The notes under the pieces were generated by a model, which was not told the origin of the DNA, did no database searches, and was given only the letters and a program-made list of their open reading frames with translations. From positions 58,501 through 122,500 of the forward strand of contig NZ_JAKMHX010000033.1 of the NCBI RefSeq assembly GCF_022048975.1: a DNA stretch of 64,000 nt, given 5' to 3'. The stretch is from Sporosarcina cyprini. GTDB taxonomy: Bacteria > Bacillota > Bacilli > Bacillales_A > Planococcaceae. Positions 8,688-18,451 of this stretch are shown here, in pieces (within the stretch, counting starts at the first letter, position 1; every line of letters begins with the position of its first letter). The position numbers and the translations under genes were made by a program.

Positions 8688-9860
8688 TTAACGCTGAAAG
8701 CTTCTGTTTGCTCCAGCCCTTCCTTTATATAATACCCGCCACACATACTCGAGTGGACCCGTTCGAAAACGCCGGAGCCAAAGGGCGCTAATGGCAATTT
8801 GCAGTCCAAACAAGAGGAAAGCAATCGCTGTCGTTTGCCATACCTCCATCGTACCAAAAAGGCCAAATCCGTAGCTGTAGAAGATGAACCCACAAAGGAC
8901 GGATTGCAGGATGTACATAGTGAATGCCAATCTTCCCGGATAACTGAACATGTGCAGCCATTTCGGACTCGAAGTATACCATAGCGAAAAACAAGCGACG
9001 TACGACAACATCAGCAACGGGGCACCGATAAAGACGCTGAAAATATCCAGCAGACTATTAGATGACTCCCATAGTATCCGGGGTACTGTCAATGCCAAGC
9101 CGGCTATACCGCCAATAAAGCCAAGTCTAACAAGGAACCGCTTTTTCGAAGGAATATCCTCAAGCAATTTCCGTTTCCCAAAATAAGCGCCAAATAAAAA
9201 TGTGCCTAAAACTTGCGGCATAAACAGAACCATATTAAAAAAGCTAGCTATATAATCCCCGATTCGTTTCTTTGTAATTTCTCCATAGGAGCCTTCCCCG
9301 TAAATTCTTTGGTCTTGCTGCTGGTACTGTTGGATTTGCAAGGGGTCTACTGCATACATGTCATCCATGTTTTCAGCGCCGGACAGGCTGCCGAATAGCA
9401 TGAATGCGGACATGATGAAAGGGATGAAAAGTGTAAAGACCATCGACAGGGTCAGCAAAGTCTTTGGTCGGCGTCGTACAAACAAAACAAATAGCAAGCC
9501 GACTATTGCATAGGTTGTCAGAATATCTCCGTACCATAGGAATACTCCGTGCAGGATGCCGAAAAGAAGCAAGGCGAGCATTCGTTTCACAAACATCCAA
9601 GTAAATTTTTTGCCTGCCGTTTCTGCGTTGCGATATAAAATGATCGCTCCATACCCAAACAGAAATGAAAACAGCAGCATGAATTTTCCTTCTACAAACA
9701 GTGTGGAGAGATATTGAATTGCTTTGTTCAGCCATCCTTCGACTGGAAGCCCGCCGAGACTGATTGCAAAAAGCGATTCATTGAAAAAATTAATGTTCAC
9801 GATCAAAATGCCAAGCAAAGCAAACCCTCGTAAAGCATCTAATACGTTAATCCGTTTCAT
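8688..9860 (-). CDS. DUF418 (YeiB-like) membrane protein
   Basis: 390 residues with about ten hydrophobic segments. The N-terminus MKRINVLDALRGFALLGIL is the hallmark of the DUF418/DUF1624 acyltransferase-3-like superfamily (LDxLRGxAxxGI), and the C-terminal DUF418 region follows (MYILQSVLCGFIFY, PLEYVWR). The biochemical function is unknown; related proteins transfer acyl groups across membranes. The start at 9860 has CAGGAGG 8 bases upstream. Confidence 0.88.
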   Translation of the reverse strand: MKRINVLDALRGFALLGILIVNINFFNESLFAISLGGLPVEGWLNKAIQYLSTLFVEGKFMLLFSFLFGYGAIILYRNAETAGKKFTWMFVKRMLALLLFGILHGVFLWYGDILTTYAIVGLLFVLFVRRRPKTLLTLSMVFTLFIPFIMSAFMLFGSLSGAENMDDMYAVDPLQIQQYQQQDQRIYGEGSYGEITKKRIGDYIASFFNMVLFMPQVLGTFLFGAYFGKRKLLEDIPSKKRFLVRLGFIGGIAGLALTVPRILWESSNSLLDIFSVFIGAPLLMLSYVACFSLWYTSSPKWLHMFSYPGRLAFTMYILQSVLCGFIFYSYGFGLFGTMEVWQTTAIAFLLFGLQIAISALWLRRFRTGPLEYVWRVLYKGRAGANRSFQR

Positions 9861-10014
9861 TCTCAAATCCTCCTGTATATTCGTTACTTCTACCATACGG
9901 ATAGAGAATAAAGGATTGATAACGGCTGCTATTATACTTTCGTTATAATTGAGATATAGAGTGAAGAGACAAGTTCAGCAAATTACAAGAACTGAGGAAA
10001 AGGAAAGATGTGAG

Positions 10015-10698
10015 ATGGCGAAAGCGACTGTATTGATTGTAGATGATGAATCTGAAATTGTTTCCTTTATTAAGGACGCATTAGAAGATGAAGGCTATGC
10101 GATCTTGACAGCATCGAATGGAGAAGAGGCGATCCGACAGGCGGAGAAAAAGCCGGATCTGGTGTTGCTTGATGTGATGATGGAAGGGCTGGACGGGTTT
10201 CAAGTATGTGAGCGGATCCGTTCGGTCATCCGAGGACCGATCCTGTTTCTCAGCGCCTGCCAGGATGAGATGGATCGGGTAAAGGGGCTTGTCGTTGGGG
10301 GCGACGACTATATCGTCAAACCGTTCAGTTTGTCTGAATTAAAAGCGAGAGTCCATGCACATCTCCGTCGAGAACATCGAAAAATGGATGATAGAGACCG
10401 GTCAGCGCTGCAATTCGATGGGATGATGATTGATTACAAAGGACGTTCGGTCAGTTTGAATGGAATAGAGATTGAGTTGACAAGCAAACAGTTTTCCATC
10501 GTCTGGTTTCTTGCCATGCATCGTGGACAGGTCTTTTCGAGATCTGATATTTATGAACGGGTATGGGGCCTTGAGGCAGATGGAGATGATGCAACCGTGA
10601 CAGAGCATATTAAAAAAATCCGTGCGAAGTTTCAGGAAATCGAGCCGACACGGTCGTTTGTCCAAACAGTTTGGGGAGTGGGATATAAATGGCTGTAA
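10015..10698 (+). CDS. OmpR-family response regulator
   Basis: 227 residues: receiver domain (acidic pocket D10-D11, phospho-acceptor Asp53 in LVLLDVMM, LSA switch, KPF with the conserved Lys near residue 103), then an OmpR-type winged helix (residues about 130-225; ELTSKQFSIVWFLAMHRGQVFSR, given as description only). The start at 10015 has AAAGGAAAG upstream. It overlaps the downstream kinase gene by 10 bases and is clearly its partner. The target may include the MATE pump that follows, but this is only positional inference. Confidence 0.93.
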   Translation: MAKATVLIVDDESEIVSFIKDALEDEGYAILTASNGEEAIRQAEKKPDLVLLDVMMEGLDGFQVCERIRSVIRGPILFLSACQDEMDRVKGLVVGGDDYIVKPFSLSELKARVHAHLRREHRKMDDRDRSALQFDGMMIDYKGRSVSLNGIEIELTSKQFSIVWFLAMHRGQVFSRSDIYERVWGLEADGDDATVTEHIKKIRAKFQEIEPTRSFVQTVWGVGYKWL

Positions 10699-12122
10699 AA
10701 ACCGTGCCGATCCGAACAAGGCTCCATAGGATGATTGCGGTCATTTTGCTGTTGAGTTTTGTATGCACCATCATGACGTGGGGTGGACTGTTGTTGATCA
10801 GCGAGAAGAATATGAACTATGCCAATCATTATGAGAATATGATACCGGCCATTAAAGAACGTGTGAAGCAGAGTAAGGGGGACTGGCTGGACGGTTCCGG
10901 CAAAGAAATGCTGGATAGCCTTTTGCCAAAGGAAGGTATCTCGTATAAGGTAGTGGATCACGCAGGCGTCTATCAATATGGCAATTTCGGGGATCATGCC
11001 GACATACCTGAACGCGATATCTTGGAAAATATAAATACTGTCGAGCATGGGCCCGGAAAGTATTTTGTGAACTACATTCCATTATTTGATAAACGGGATG
11101 CTATGCAGGGCGTATTACTATTGTATTACACTCTACAAGTTACGCCCGTTCACGAATCCCAAACTGGGTTAGTGAGAATTTGGTCCTTCTCGTTTGCGGC
11201 AGCTCCGTTCGTCTACATTCTGCTTTTCACGCTTCTGTTTGTCAGCCGGCTTAGCAGGCAATTGAAAATACCGCTTTCGCAATTGATGGAAGCAACAGCC
11301 CGAATTCGCGATAAAGATTTGCAATTTCATTTCAACCAAGAAGAAAAGATAACGGAAATACGAGAATTGACGAATGCCTTCGAACAGATGAGGGATGAAT
11401 TAGCGGAGTCGTTACAGCGTGAATGGAACACACAAAAGGAGCGGAAAAATGCCATTGCCGCACTGGCGCACGATATCCGGACACCTTTGACGGTCATTCA
11501 AGGCCATGTGGAAGGATTGGAAGAAGCACATCGGAAAGGGATCGACCGTTTCGAACAATATCTTCCTGTTATCAAATCAAATATTTCAAGTGCTGTAAAA
11601 CTGGTCCATGATCTGAATCAAACCGCAATCCTTGATAGCGATTCGTTTTCTTTAAATAAAATCTCATTTGACCCAGAAGAATTTTTTACTGAAAAAATGG
11701 GGGAATATGAGCTGTTATGCGCGAGGCAAGGAGTGCAGTTCAACTCAGCCATTCATGATAACCGAACGGAGAGCGGAACCATTCATGCTGATCCGTACAG
11801 ACTGACACAAGTTTTCGATAATCTGCTGTCCAATAGTCTGCGGTTTGCTAAGAATGGTGCCATTTCCTTTTCAGTTCAATTGGAAGATGAACGATTCGAA
11901 GTGACATGGATCGATAACGGACCGGGATTTTCAGATGGGCAGGAAGCTAAAATCTTTGAATCCTTTTATCAAGGAAATCGACGTAAAGGGCATGCGGGGT
12001 TGGGTCTTTATATCGCCAAGTCGATTATCGATAAGCATGGCGGGCTGATTAAGGCTGGGAATGCTGTCGATGGCGGAGCGGTTATTTCCATTAGTCTTCC
12101 GACAGGTTTGACTAGTCGATGA
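10689..12122 (+). CDS. Sensor histidine kinase
   Basis: 477 residues: transmembrane helix 1 (about 15-37), an extracellular loop of about 120 residues, helix 2 (about 163-185), HAMP linker, HisKA domain with phospho-acceptor His261 in AHDIRTPLT, then HATPase with N box (DNLLSNSLRFA), G1 (DNGPGFSD) and G2 (GHAGLGLYIAK). The large outer loop suggests sensing of an extracellular ligand or envelope state. Translationally coupled to the response regulator. The signal is not recognisable from sequence. Confidence 0.93.
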   Translation: MAVKTVPIRTRLHRMIAVILLLSFVCTIMTWGGLLLISEKNMNYANHYENMIPAIKERVKQSKGDWLDGSGKEMLDSLLPKEGISYKVVDHAGVYQYGNFGDHADIPERDILENINTVEHGPGKYFVNYIPLFDKRDAMQGVLLLYYTLQVTPVHESQTGLVRIWSFSFAAAPFVYILLFTLLFVSRLSRQLKIPLSQLMEATARIRDKDLQFHFNQEEKITEIRELTNAFEQMRDELAESLQREWNTQKERKNAIAALAHDIRTPLTVIQGHVEGLEEAHRKGIDRFEQYLPVIKSNISSAVKLVHDLNQTAILDSDSFSLNKISFDPEEFFTEKMGEYELLCARQGVQFNSAIHDNRTESGTIHADPYRLTQVFDNLLSNSLRFAKNGAISFSVQLEDERFEVTWIDNGPGFSDGQEAKIFESFYQGNRRKGHAGLGLYIAKSIIDKHGGLIKAGNAVDGGAVISISLPTGLTSR

Positions 12123-12278
12123 GTTCCATTTATCGCCAGTTGATTAATGCAATTTTCACATGATGTGTTTACAAAAATAATATATTATTGTTGTTCAAAA
12201 ATGGTATGCACATGCCAATATCTATGGTAAGCTATTCCTGTTTTGCGAATTTGATTAGCAAAGAAGGCGATGAAATAG

Positions 12279-13673
12279 ATGGCAGCAACTGCAGTCAAGG
12301 GCCCGGGGACGAAACTGAGTTTGTTTCACCTAACGTGGCCTATTTTTCTTGAGTTATTTTTATTTATGTTGATGGGGTTGGCTGACACATTCATGCTTAG
12401 CGCCTTGTCAGATGAGGCGGTGTCAGGAGTAGGGGCGGCGAATCAATACGTCCAGATTGCCATCCTGGTTTTAGAAGTTGTCGGGAATGGGGCAGCGATT
12501 GTTGTCGCGCAATATCTTGGTTCGCGGCGATTTGTGGAGGCGTCTAAGATATCAGCGCTTGCCGTGTCTCTTAACTTGTTGGTCGGGATTGGTATCAGTG
12601 GAGTATTCCTTCTGTTTACAAGCCATATGATGCAGGCGATGAACTTGCAGGGAGACGTGCTGGCACATGCCAAAGCGTATTTGACGATTGTCGGCGGAGC
12701 GATTTTCCTTCAGGCGATCATTAACTCGCTTGCGGCAGTCATCCGGGTGCATGGGTTTACGAAACAGACGATGTTTGTCTCACTCGGAATGAATGTCATC
12801 CACGTGATTGGGAACTATGCACTCATTTTCGGTAAATTCGGCATGCCGGCGCTTGGTGTCCAAGGTGCAGCGATTTCGTCCGTAGGGAGCCGGCTTATCG
12901 CATTGTTCGTCTTTGTGTGGCTGTTGTATCAAGTGTTGGAGTATCGAATTGAATTCCGCTACTACATCCAGTGGTCTAAAGAATATGTTCGGAAAATCCT
13001 AAGTATCGGTTTGCCATCGGCGTTCGAGCAGATTTTGTATCAGGCGTGCCAGATCGTTTTCCTCTATTATGTTACCTATTTAGGGACGGAGGCGCTTGCA
13101 GCCCGGCAATATGCAACGAACATCTCGATGTTCAGTTATTTATTCGCTCTCGCCATCGGGCTTGGCACCTCGATCATCGTTGGACGTCTTGTCGGCAGCG
13201 GCGATAAAGAGGAGGCGTATCGTCAATTATGGGCGTCGTTCCGGCGGGCAATCCTTTTTACGATTGCCGTTGTGGCGGTTGTCATGGTGTTTCGCTACCA
13301 ACTCATGCGGCTGTTTACGGATAATGAATCGATCATCCAGCTAGGGGCATCAGTCTTGCTGCTGTCCTGTCTGCTGGAAACGGGCCGCACATTCAACATT
13401 GTTATTATTAACTCCTTGCGGGCGTCCGGCGATGCAAAATTTCCTGTCCTGATGGGTGCTATTTCGATGGTGATGATTAGTTTGCCGCTCGGGTATTTCT
13501 TTGTTTTTGTGCTCGACATGGGACTCGTCGGCATTTGGCTCGCCATAGCCACGGATGAATGGATTCGCGCCATTGCCATGGCACTGAGGTGGAAAAGCAG
13601 GGCATGGGAGCGATATGCACTCGTCGATCCGATTCCTGTAGTTGAGGAGCAGCCTCAACCCGAGGTAGTGTAA
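12279..13673 (+). CDS. MATE-family efflux transporter
   Basis: 464 residues with twelve hydrophobic segments; N-terminal features of the family are visible (TWPIFLELFLFMLMGLADTFMLS, described here only as the first helix; later QYLGSRR and GNYALIFG). MATE pumps export organic cations and drugs in exchange for Na+ or H+. Separated by 156 bases from the kinase gene, so it probably has its own promoter; the region contains an AT-rich dyad near 12172-12200. It ends at a strong terminator. Confidence 0.92.
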   Translation: MAATAVKGPGTKLSLFHLTWPIFLELFLFMLMGLADTFMLSALSDEAVSGVGAANQYVQIAILVLEVVGNGAAIVVAQYLGSRRFVEASKISALAVSLNLLVGIGISGVFLLFTSHMMQAMNLQGDVLAHAKAYLTIVGGAIFLQAIINSLAAVIRVHGFTKQTMFVSLGMNVIHVIGNYALIFGKFGMPALGVQGAAISSVGSRLIALFVFVWLLYQVLEYRIEFRYYIQWSKEYVRKILSIGLPSAFEQILYQACQIVFLYYVTYLGTEALAARQYATNISMFSYLFALAIGLGTSIIVGRLVGSGDKEEAYRQLWASFRRAILFTIAVVAVVMVFRYQLMRLFTDNESIIQLGASVLLLSCLLETGRTFNIVIINSLRASGDAKFPVLMGAISMVMISLPLGYFFVFVLDMGLVGIWLAIATDEWIRAIAMALRWKSRAWERYALVDPIPVVEEQPQPEVV

Positions 13674-13681
13674 TAAACGAT

Positions 13682-13716
13682 AAAAGGCCGGGCGATAATG
13701 CCTGGCCTTTTGTTTT
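13682..13716 (+). terminator. Intrinsic terminator after the MATE gene
   Basis: 12-bp stem AAAAGGCCGGGC / GCCTGGCCTTTT with one G-T pair; the T tail continues downstream. Confidence 0.88.
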
Positions 13717-13858
13717 GTCTAATGAAGTAAAGAGAAAACTTATATTTTTCGCTCCTTTCTTTAAAAGTGAAGGAGTTGGTTGCACCCTTATCGAATTGAT
13801 TCAGAGGAAGCAAAAGTTGTTGATTCATACATAACCAAGTACGGAAAGGGGCAGAGCC

Positions 13859-14413
13859 GTGTTTCAATCAAAGAGGGTCAGACTGCGAAAAATGGAAAGC
13901 GAAGATATCCCAACATATCATGCTTGGCGAAATGATATGGAAGTGATGATTTCGACAAACCCTATGCTAGATCTGTTCTCCTATCAAGAGACGGAGGCGT
14001 TTGTCAATGAGGTCATCCTCGGTTCTCCGGATGCCAAAAGCTACATGATTGTGGATCAGCTTAGCGGGCAGGCGATCGGCATTACGTCGTTAATTCATAT
14101 CGATCTGAAAAACCGGAATGCGGAATGCATCATCGATATCGGGGAGAAGGAATTCCACGGAAAAGGATATGGTAGGGAAGCATTGACCTTGTTATTGGAT
14201 TACGCTTTCCGTGAATTGAACCTGCACCGGGTATCATTGCGCGTGTTTTCATTTAATGACAAAGCGATCTCCCTTTACGAGAAAATCGGGTTTCAGCATG
14301 AAGGGGCCAGCCGGGAGGCGTTGTTCCGGGATGGGCAATGGCATGATGTGATCGGAATGGGTATCTTGCAAAGTGAGTATAGGAAATTGGTTGAAAGTTT
14401 TGGAGAGAAATAA
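13859..14413 (+). CDS. GNAT acetyltransferase (RimJ/RimL type)
   Basis: 184 residues. The fold order of the RimJ/RimL group is visible: RLRKMESEDIPTYHAWRND at the N-terminus, the acetyl-CoA loop GKGYGREAL after EFH (Q/RxxGxG/A-like), and the terminal NDKAISLYEKIGFQHEG motif. The acceptor (protein N-terminus, antibiotic or metabolite) is unknown. Start is GTG at 13859 with AAGGGG 8 bases upstream. First gene of a tightly packed run of six to 18395. Confidence 0.88.
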   Translation: MFQSKRVRLRKMESEDIPTYHAWRNDMEVMISTNPMLDLFSYQETEAFVNEVILGSPDAKSYMIVDQLSGQAIGITSLIHIDLKNRNAECIIDIGEKEFHGKGYGREALTLLLDYAFRELNLHRVSLRVFSFNDKAISLYEKIGFQHEGASREALFRDGQWHDVIGMGILQSEYRKLVESFGEK

Positions 14414-14466
14414 ATCCCATACAGTACTCAGTTCCATTCAGATTTAATATGAAGGAGGAAAACAAC

Positions 14467-15009
14467 ATGTCAATCGGTACAGAATATTTACGGGTAATCC
14501 AGGAACGGTTTGCGACATTAAAAGACCAGGCGGGAAAGACATTTCAACAGCTGGACGATGAGGATTTCTATTGGACCATCAATGATACTTCCAACAGCAT
14601 CGCCATTCTCATGCAGCATATGGCGGGAAATATGATTTCACGTTGGACTGATTTCTTGACGACAGATGGGGAGAAGGCAAGCCGTAATCGGGAGGCAGAA
14701 TTCATTGAATCCCGTCTATCCCGGGAGGAGCTGCTGAACGTTTGGGAGGAAGGATGGGAAGTATTCTTCAAGACGCTTGCTGAATTGAGAGAGGAAGATT
14801 TGCTGGCGAAGGTTCGAATTCGGGGACAGATCCATTCCGCTATCGATGCGATCGAGCGGCAAATGGCCCATTACGCTGCTCATGTGGGACAGATCATGTT
14901 TATTGGCAAGCAAATTAAAGGGGAAGAATGGAACAGCCTTAGTATACCGAAAGGCGAATCAGCCGCCTATTTAAAGAAAATGCTGGAGATACATCAATCG
15001 ACGAATTGA
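14467..15009 (+). CDS. DUF1572 protein (DinB-like four-helix fold)
   Basis: 180 residues matching DUF1572: VQERFATLKDQAGKTFQQL-type N-terminus, NSIAILMQHMAGNMISRW containing the first His of the DinB-type metal site, and RQMAHYAAHVGQIMFIGK with further His residues. These proteins are related to the DinB/YfiT metal-dependent thiol transferases, but their substrates are unknown. The start at 14467 has AAGGAGG about 8 bases before it. Confidence 0.83.
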   Translation: MSIGTEYLRVIQERFATLKDQAGKTFQQLDDEDFYWTINDTSNSIAILMQHMAGNMISRWTDFLTTDGEKASRNREAEFIESRLSREELLNVWEEGWEVFFKTLAELREEDLLAKVRIRGQIHSAIDAIERQMAHYAAHVGQIMFIGKQIKGEEWNSLSIPKGESAAYLKKMLEIHQSTN

Positions 15010-15024
15010 TGGGAGAGGGAAACT

Positions 15025-15705
15025 ATGAAGAAGCCATGGGATCATAAAGGACTCATTGAAAAATTTGAAGCGCACCGAAATGAAGAACTGGCAGGACCGA
15101 TGGAAGCGTATATGAAGAATCACTTCCCTTTCTTGGGAATCAAAAGCCCGTTACGGAAAGAGCTGATGCGGGAGCAGTTCGCGGAATACGAATTGCCTGT
15201 GCCAGATCAGCTATTCGTTGAGGCATGGAAGTTATATAACATGCCAGAGCGGGAGTATCAGTATGCTGCTATCGGCTTGATCGAAAAAATGAGGAAGCAT
15301 TTGACGGTTGAAGATTATTCGACATTGCGGGAGTTCATTGAAACAAAATCGTGGTGGGATAGTGTCGATGCAATTGCGCCGGCATTTGTCGGCCATATCG
15401 TGAAGAAGGATCGAGCGCTCGGAGAACGGATGATGTTGGAGTGGTCGGATGCGGATAATATGTGGGTCAACCGTTCCGCCATTTTGCATCAATTGAAATT
15501 CAAAGGGGACACGGATACGGATTTATTGTTTAGGATCATTCGTAAGCATACGGGCTCGGGTGAGTTTTTCATTCAGAAAGCCATCGGTTGGGTGCTGCGG
15601 GAGTATGCGAAAACAGATCCTGTTACGGTGAGGACATTTGTCGATGAAAATGAGCTAAAGCCATTAAGCCGACGGGAAGCGTTGAAGCATATCGGCAACA
15701 ACTAA
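15025..15705 (+). CDS. DNA alkylation repair protein (AlkD-like HEAT-repeat glycosylase)
   Basis: 226 residues, all helical, of the AlkC/AlkD family: PFLGIKSPLRKELMRE, WWDSVDAIAP and RTFVDENELKPLSRREALKHI are family signatures. AlkD excises N3- and N7-alkylpurines without base flipping. It lies 15 bases after the DUF1572 gene with GGGAGAGGG as ribosome site. The flanking small enzymes do not form an obvious repair pathway, so its role is called from homology alone. Confidence 0.9.
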   Translation: MKKPWDHKGLIEKFEAHRNEELAGPMEAYMKNHFPFLGIKSPLRKELMREQFAEYELPVPDQLFVEAWKLYNMPEREYQYAAIGLIEKMRKHLTVEDYSTLREFIETKSWWDSVDAIAPAFVGHIVKKDRALGERMMLEWSDADNMWVNRSAILHQLKFKGDTDTDLLFRIIRKHTGSGEFFIQKAIGWVLREYAKTDPVTVRTFVDENELKPLSRREALKHIGNN

Positions 15706-15717
15706 AGGAGAATTGGG

Positions 15718-16158
15718 ATGGATACAAGAATTGTCACGAAGATGAAAATACAAAAACGTCCTGAAGATGTATTTGAAGCGCTGGTGGATCCTGCCCAGAT
15801 GTCTAAATATTGGTTTTCTTCGGGAACCCATCGAATGGAGCCGGGAAAGACGATCATTTGGCGATATGAGGAGTACAATGCGGAAGGCAAAGTGCATGTC
15901 AAAGAAGTAGAGAAACCGCGAAAAATCCAGTTCGTTTGGGGAGAGGAAGGCCAAGAGACAACGGTAACAATCAGCTTAGAAGAACTGGGTGACCAAACAA
16001 CTTTAGTGACAGTGGAAGAGGAGGGGCTTTCTGAGGAAGATCCGCATCTCATCGCTAAAATGCTCGGTCAAAAAGAAGGCTGGGTGTATATGCTTACCTG
16101 TTTGAAAGGATATGTGGAAAACGGGATTTCGTCATTGCGGGCTTCTTTAGTCCATTGA
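15718..16158 (+). CDS. SRPBCC / AHSA1-domain protein
   Basis: 146 residues of the START-like AHSA1 group: IKRPEDVFEALVDPAQMSKYWF-type N-terminus (described, not quoted exactly), GTHRMEPGKTIIWRYEEY and GWVYMLTCLKGYVE at the C-terminal helix. Such proteins form a hydrophobic cavity and bind small lipophilic ligands or Hsp90; the ligand is unknown. AAAGGAG precedes the ATG. Twelve bases after the AlkD-like gene, same transcript. Confidence 0.83.
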   Translation: MDTRIVTKMKIQKRPEDVFEALVDPAQMSKYWFSSGTHRMEPGKTIIWRYEEYNAEGKVHVKEVEKPRKIQFVWGEEGQETTVTISLEELGDQTTLVTVEEEGLSEEDPHLIAKMLGQKEGWVYMLTCLKGYVENGISSLRASLVH

Positions 16159-16177
16159 ATGAGTGAGGGGGTAGGCC

Positions 16178-16981
16178 ATGGGAGGGTTACAGAAAGCGAT
16201 TGAAAGCGGCATCGTGGAGGTGGAAGGAATCTGGGCTGTGGCGGCTGAAGAATTAACAGATGGCTCCATTTTCACCTTGCAAGGCGACCGGCAGTACTAT
16301 GCAGCAAGCCTGATTAAAGTTCCAATTATGGTGGCAGTGTTCAAGCTCGCTGAGAAAGGCGAGCTTCGGCTTAGGGATCGGCTTACGTTGGAAGCGGAAG
16401 ATCAAGTCGGAGGCTGCGGTGTTTTGCAGCATATGTCACCGGGGATCAAACTGCCTGTTCATGATCTGGTCACTTTAATGATGATTCAAAGTGATAATAC
16501 GGCGACGAATATGTTAATTGACTTTGTGGGTATGGAACGAATTCAATCGGTTATGCGGGACATAGGCATGACGCAGAGCGAAATCCATCATAAATTGATG
16601 ATTGTAGCTGCCGATCGGAAAGCGACTAATTGTGTAACTGCTCTAGATATGACAACCGTCCTCCGTTTGCTCGCAAAAGGCGAATGCGTCTCATTGCATG
16701 TGAGCCAGCAAATGATACACATCATGAAGCAACAGCAGCTGTCCAATGGTTTTACGTCTTTATTGCCAGCTCCTCAGGAATCCGTGGTCGGATCCATAAG
16801 TGATTGGGAAGCAGCGAGCAAGACGGGGAATGTGGAGGGGATAACACATGAAACGGCTATCCTGTTCGCCGGAAAACGTGCCGTGGCGATTACAATCCTT
16901 GCAGAGGGAGTCGCTGAACGGCAGGCGCAGGAAACGATAGCGCAAATCGGCAAGAGCATTTATTCATACATGACAACATAA
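16178..16981 (+). CDS. Class A beta-lactamase-fold serine hydrolase without signal peptide
   Basis: 267 residues with Ser44-x-x-Lys47 (AASLIKVP), SDN at 105-107 (QSDNTATN) and KTG (ASKTGNVEG) in the spacing of class A beta-lactamases. Two departures stand out: no secretion signal, and the omega-loop region (MIVAADRKATNCVTALDM) lacks the Glu166 general base needed for fast deacylation. It is therefore unlikely to be an efficient beta-lactamase and may be a cytoplasmic esterase, amidase or peptidase. Followed 14 bases later by a second serine hydrolase. Confidence 0.82.
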   Translation: MGGLQKAIESGIVEVEGIWAVAAEELTDGSIFTLQGDRQYYAASLIKVPIMVAVFKLAEKGELRLRDRLTLEAEDQVGGCGVLQHMSPGIKLPVHDLVTLMMIQSDNTATNMLIDFVGMERIQSVMRDIGMTQSEIHHKLMIVAADRKATNCVTALDMTTVLRLLAKGECVSLHVSQQMIHIMKQQQLSNGFTSLLPAPQESVVGSISDWEAASKTGNVEGITHETAILFAGKRAVAITILAEGVAERQAQETIAQIGKSIYSYMTT

Positions 16982-16994
16982 TGGGGGAATGGAT

Positions 16995-18395
16995 ATGAAA
17001 GAGACAGTAACGGAAACATCAATGGAACAGCATGCCGCGGAGTGGGTTGAAAAGGGGTTGGTTCCTGGAGCGATGCTTGGCATCAAACGGGACGGTGAAT
17101 CTATTTTTGAAAAAGGGTTCGGCTTCCGGAATGTGGAGGCACAATTGCCTGTTACTGCTGATACGGTGTTTGGCATCGCGTCGATGACGAAATCGTTCAC
17201 ATGTGCCGGCATCATGAAGCTTCAGGAAGAAGGGAAGCTATCCGTTCGTGATTTGATTGTCACGTATTTACCTGAACTGAAAGGCTCCAGTGAGCAGGCG
17301 GAACAAATTACGATCCATCATCTCATGACGCATACAGCAGGCTATCCGCCGCTTGCGACGCATGTGTATGCCCGGAAAAACAGCATTGAGGCTGATCCGT
17401 CCGCGAAGGATTATGGACTGGACTTGTTGAATAATCCAGGGCCGCATATCGAAACGTACGATGAAATGCTTGCGTTCATGGCGAATGATGATTTCAAGTG
17501 GCTTGGCGCTCCTGGCGAGTATTATAGCTATTCCAATGATTCCTACGGTTTGCTCGGCGTTATTATTGCACGTGCGAGCGGCCAGTCGTATGAATCTTTT
17601 ATCGAAGAAAATGTATTGATTCCGGCAGGCATGACCCGCAGTTTCTTTGATATGAAACGTTTGGACGAGTTGGACGATGTGACGACGCTGTACATGAAGG
17701 CGAAGGACGGATCCCATGTATATGAAGCGCCGCTCTGGTGGGACGCGCCTTCGATGCGTGCGGTCGGATATTTGAAATCAACAGCAAATGATATTCTCCG
17801 GTATCTCGAGATGTATATGAACGAAGGGGTAGTCGCTGGCGTCCGGATTTTATCCAAGGAAAGCATTGAGCAGATGATGACGCCGCACGTGGAATATGAG
17901 CCGGGCAAATGCTATGGGTATGGACTGCGGATCATTCCGGACTATTTTGGCTCAAAACTTATCAGCCATGGAGGCGGATTAAAAGGGGTCTCATCATATA
18001 TGGTGGCCATTCCGGATAAGAAGCTCTCGGGCGTCATTTTAACAAATGTGGCCGACGTGGAAGCGGGCGACCTGTTGATGGATGCGTTGAATAAAGTGGA
18101 AGGTCGTTCCTATGATGCGTCCCCGTTCACGTATGACACTCAGCAAGTTACCGAGGAAGAACTTCGGAAATTTGAAGGAGTGTATATTTCCGGCGAAGGA
18201 ATGAATGTGGAAATTGCTATGCGAAATGGACAATTTGGCGTGGAGTCCAATGGGGTCTTCCGTCCGCTTCGGTGCATCGGAAAGAATGTGTTCATGGGCT
18301 TGGAGGACCAATCGGATATTCTGCAATTCGTCGAGAATGATAGCGGAGAAATCGAACGGATCGTTTACGGTGGAAGGCATATTTTGAGGCAGTAA
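16995..18395 (+). CDS. Class C beta-lactamase-fold serine hydrolase
   Basis: 466 residues. SMTK (SxxK) appears in FGIASMTKSFT, the Tyr motif in YYSYSNDSYG (YSN) and HGG in ISHGGGLKG, as in AmpC/EstB/Pab87-type enzymes. About 100 C-terminal residues after the hydrolase domain form a beta-rich accessory domain (GVYISGEGMNVEIAMRNGQF). There is no signal peptide, so it acts in the cytoplasm, perhaps on D-amino acid peptides or esters. Start 16995 is placed 7 bases after GGGGG; 16989 is too close. Confidence 0.86.
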   Translation: MKETVTETSMEQHAAEWVEKGLVPGAMLGIKRDGESIFEKGFGFRNVEAQLPVTADTVFGIASMTKSFTCAGIMKLQEEGKLSVRDLIVTYLPELKGSSEQAEQITIHHLMTHTAGYPPLATHVYARKNSIEADPSAKDYGLDLLNNPGPHIETYDEMLAFMANDDFKWLGAPGEYYSYSNDSYGLLGVIIARASGQSYESFIEENVLIPAGMTRSFFDMKRLDELDDVTTLYMKAKDGSHVYEAPLWWDAPSMRAVGYLKSTANDILRYLEMYMNEGVVAGVRILSKESIEQMMTPHVEYEPGKCYGYGLRIIPDYFGSKLISHGGGLKGVSSYMVAIPDKKLSGVILTNVADVEAGDLLMDALNKVEGRSYDASPFTYDTQQVTEEELRKFEGVYISGEGMNVEIAMRNGQFGVESNGVFRPLRCIGKNVFMGLEDQSDILQFVENDSGEIERIVYGGRHILRQ

Positions 18396-18414
18396 TGCGG
18401 AATATAGCACGAAA

Positions 18415-18442
18415 AAAAGCGAGGAAGCTTTCCTCGCTTTTG
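18415..18442. terminator. Bidirectional terminator
   Basis: Stem AAAAGCGAGGAA / TTTCCTCGCTTTT between the convergent serine hydrolase and guanine deaminase genes. Confidence 0.85.
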
Positions 18443-18451
18443 CTATGTCGA

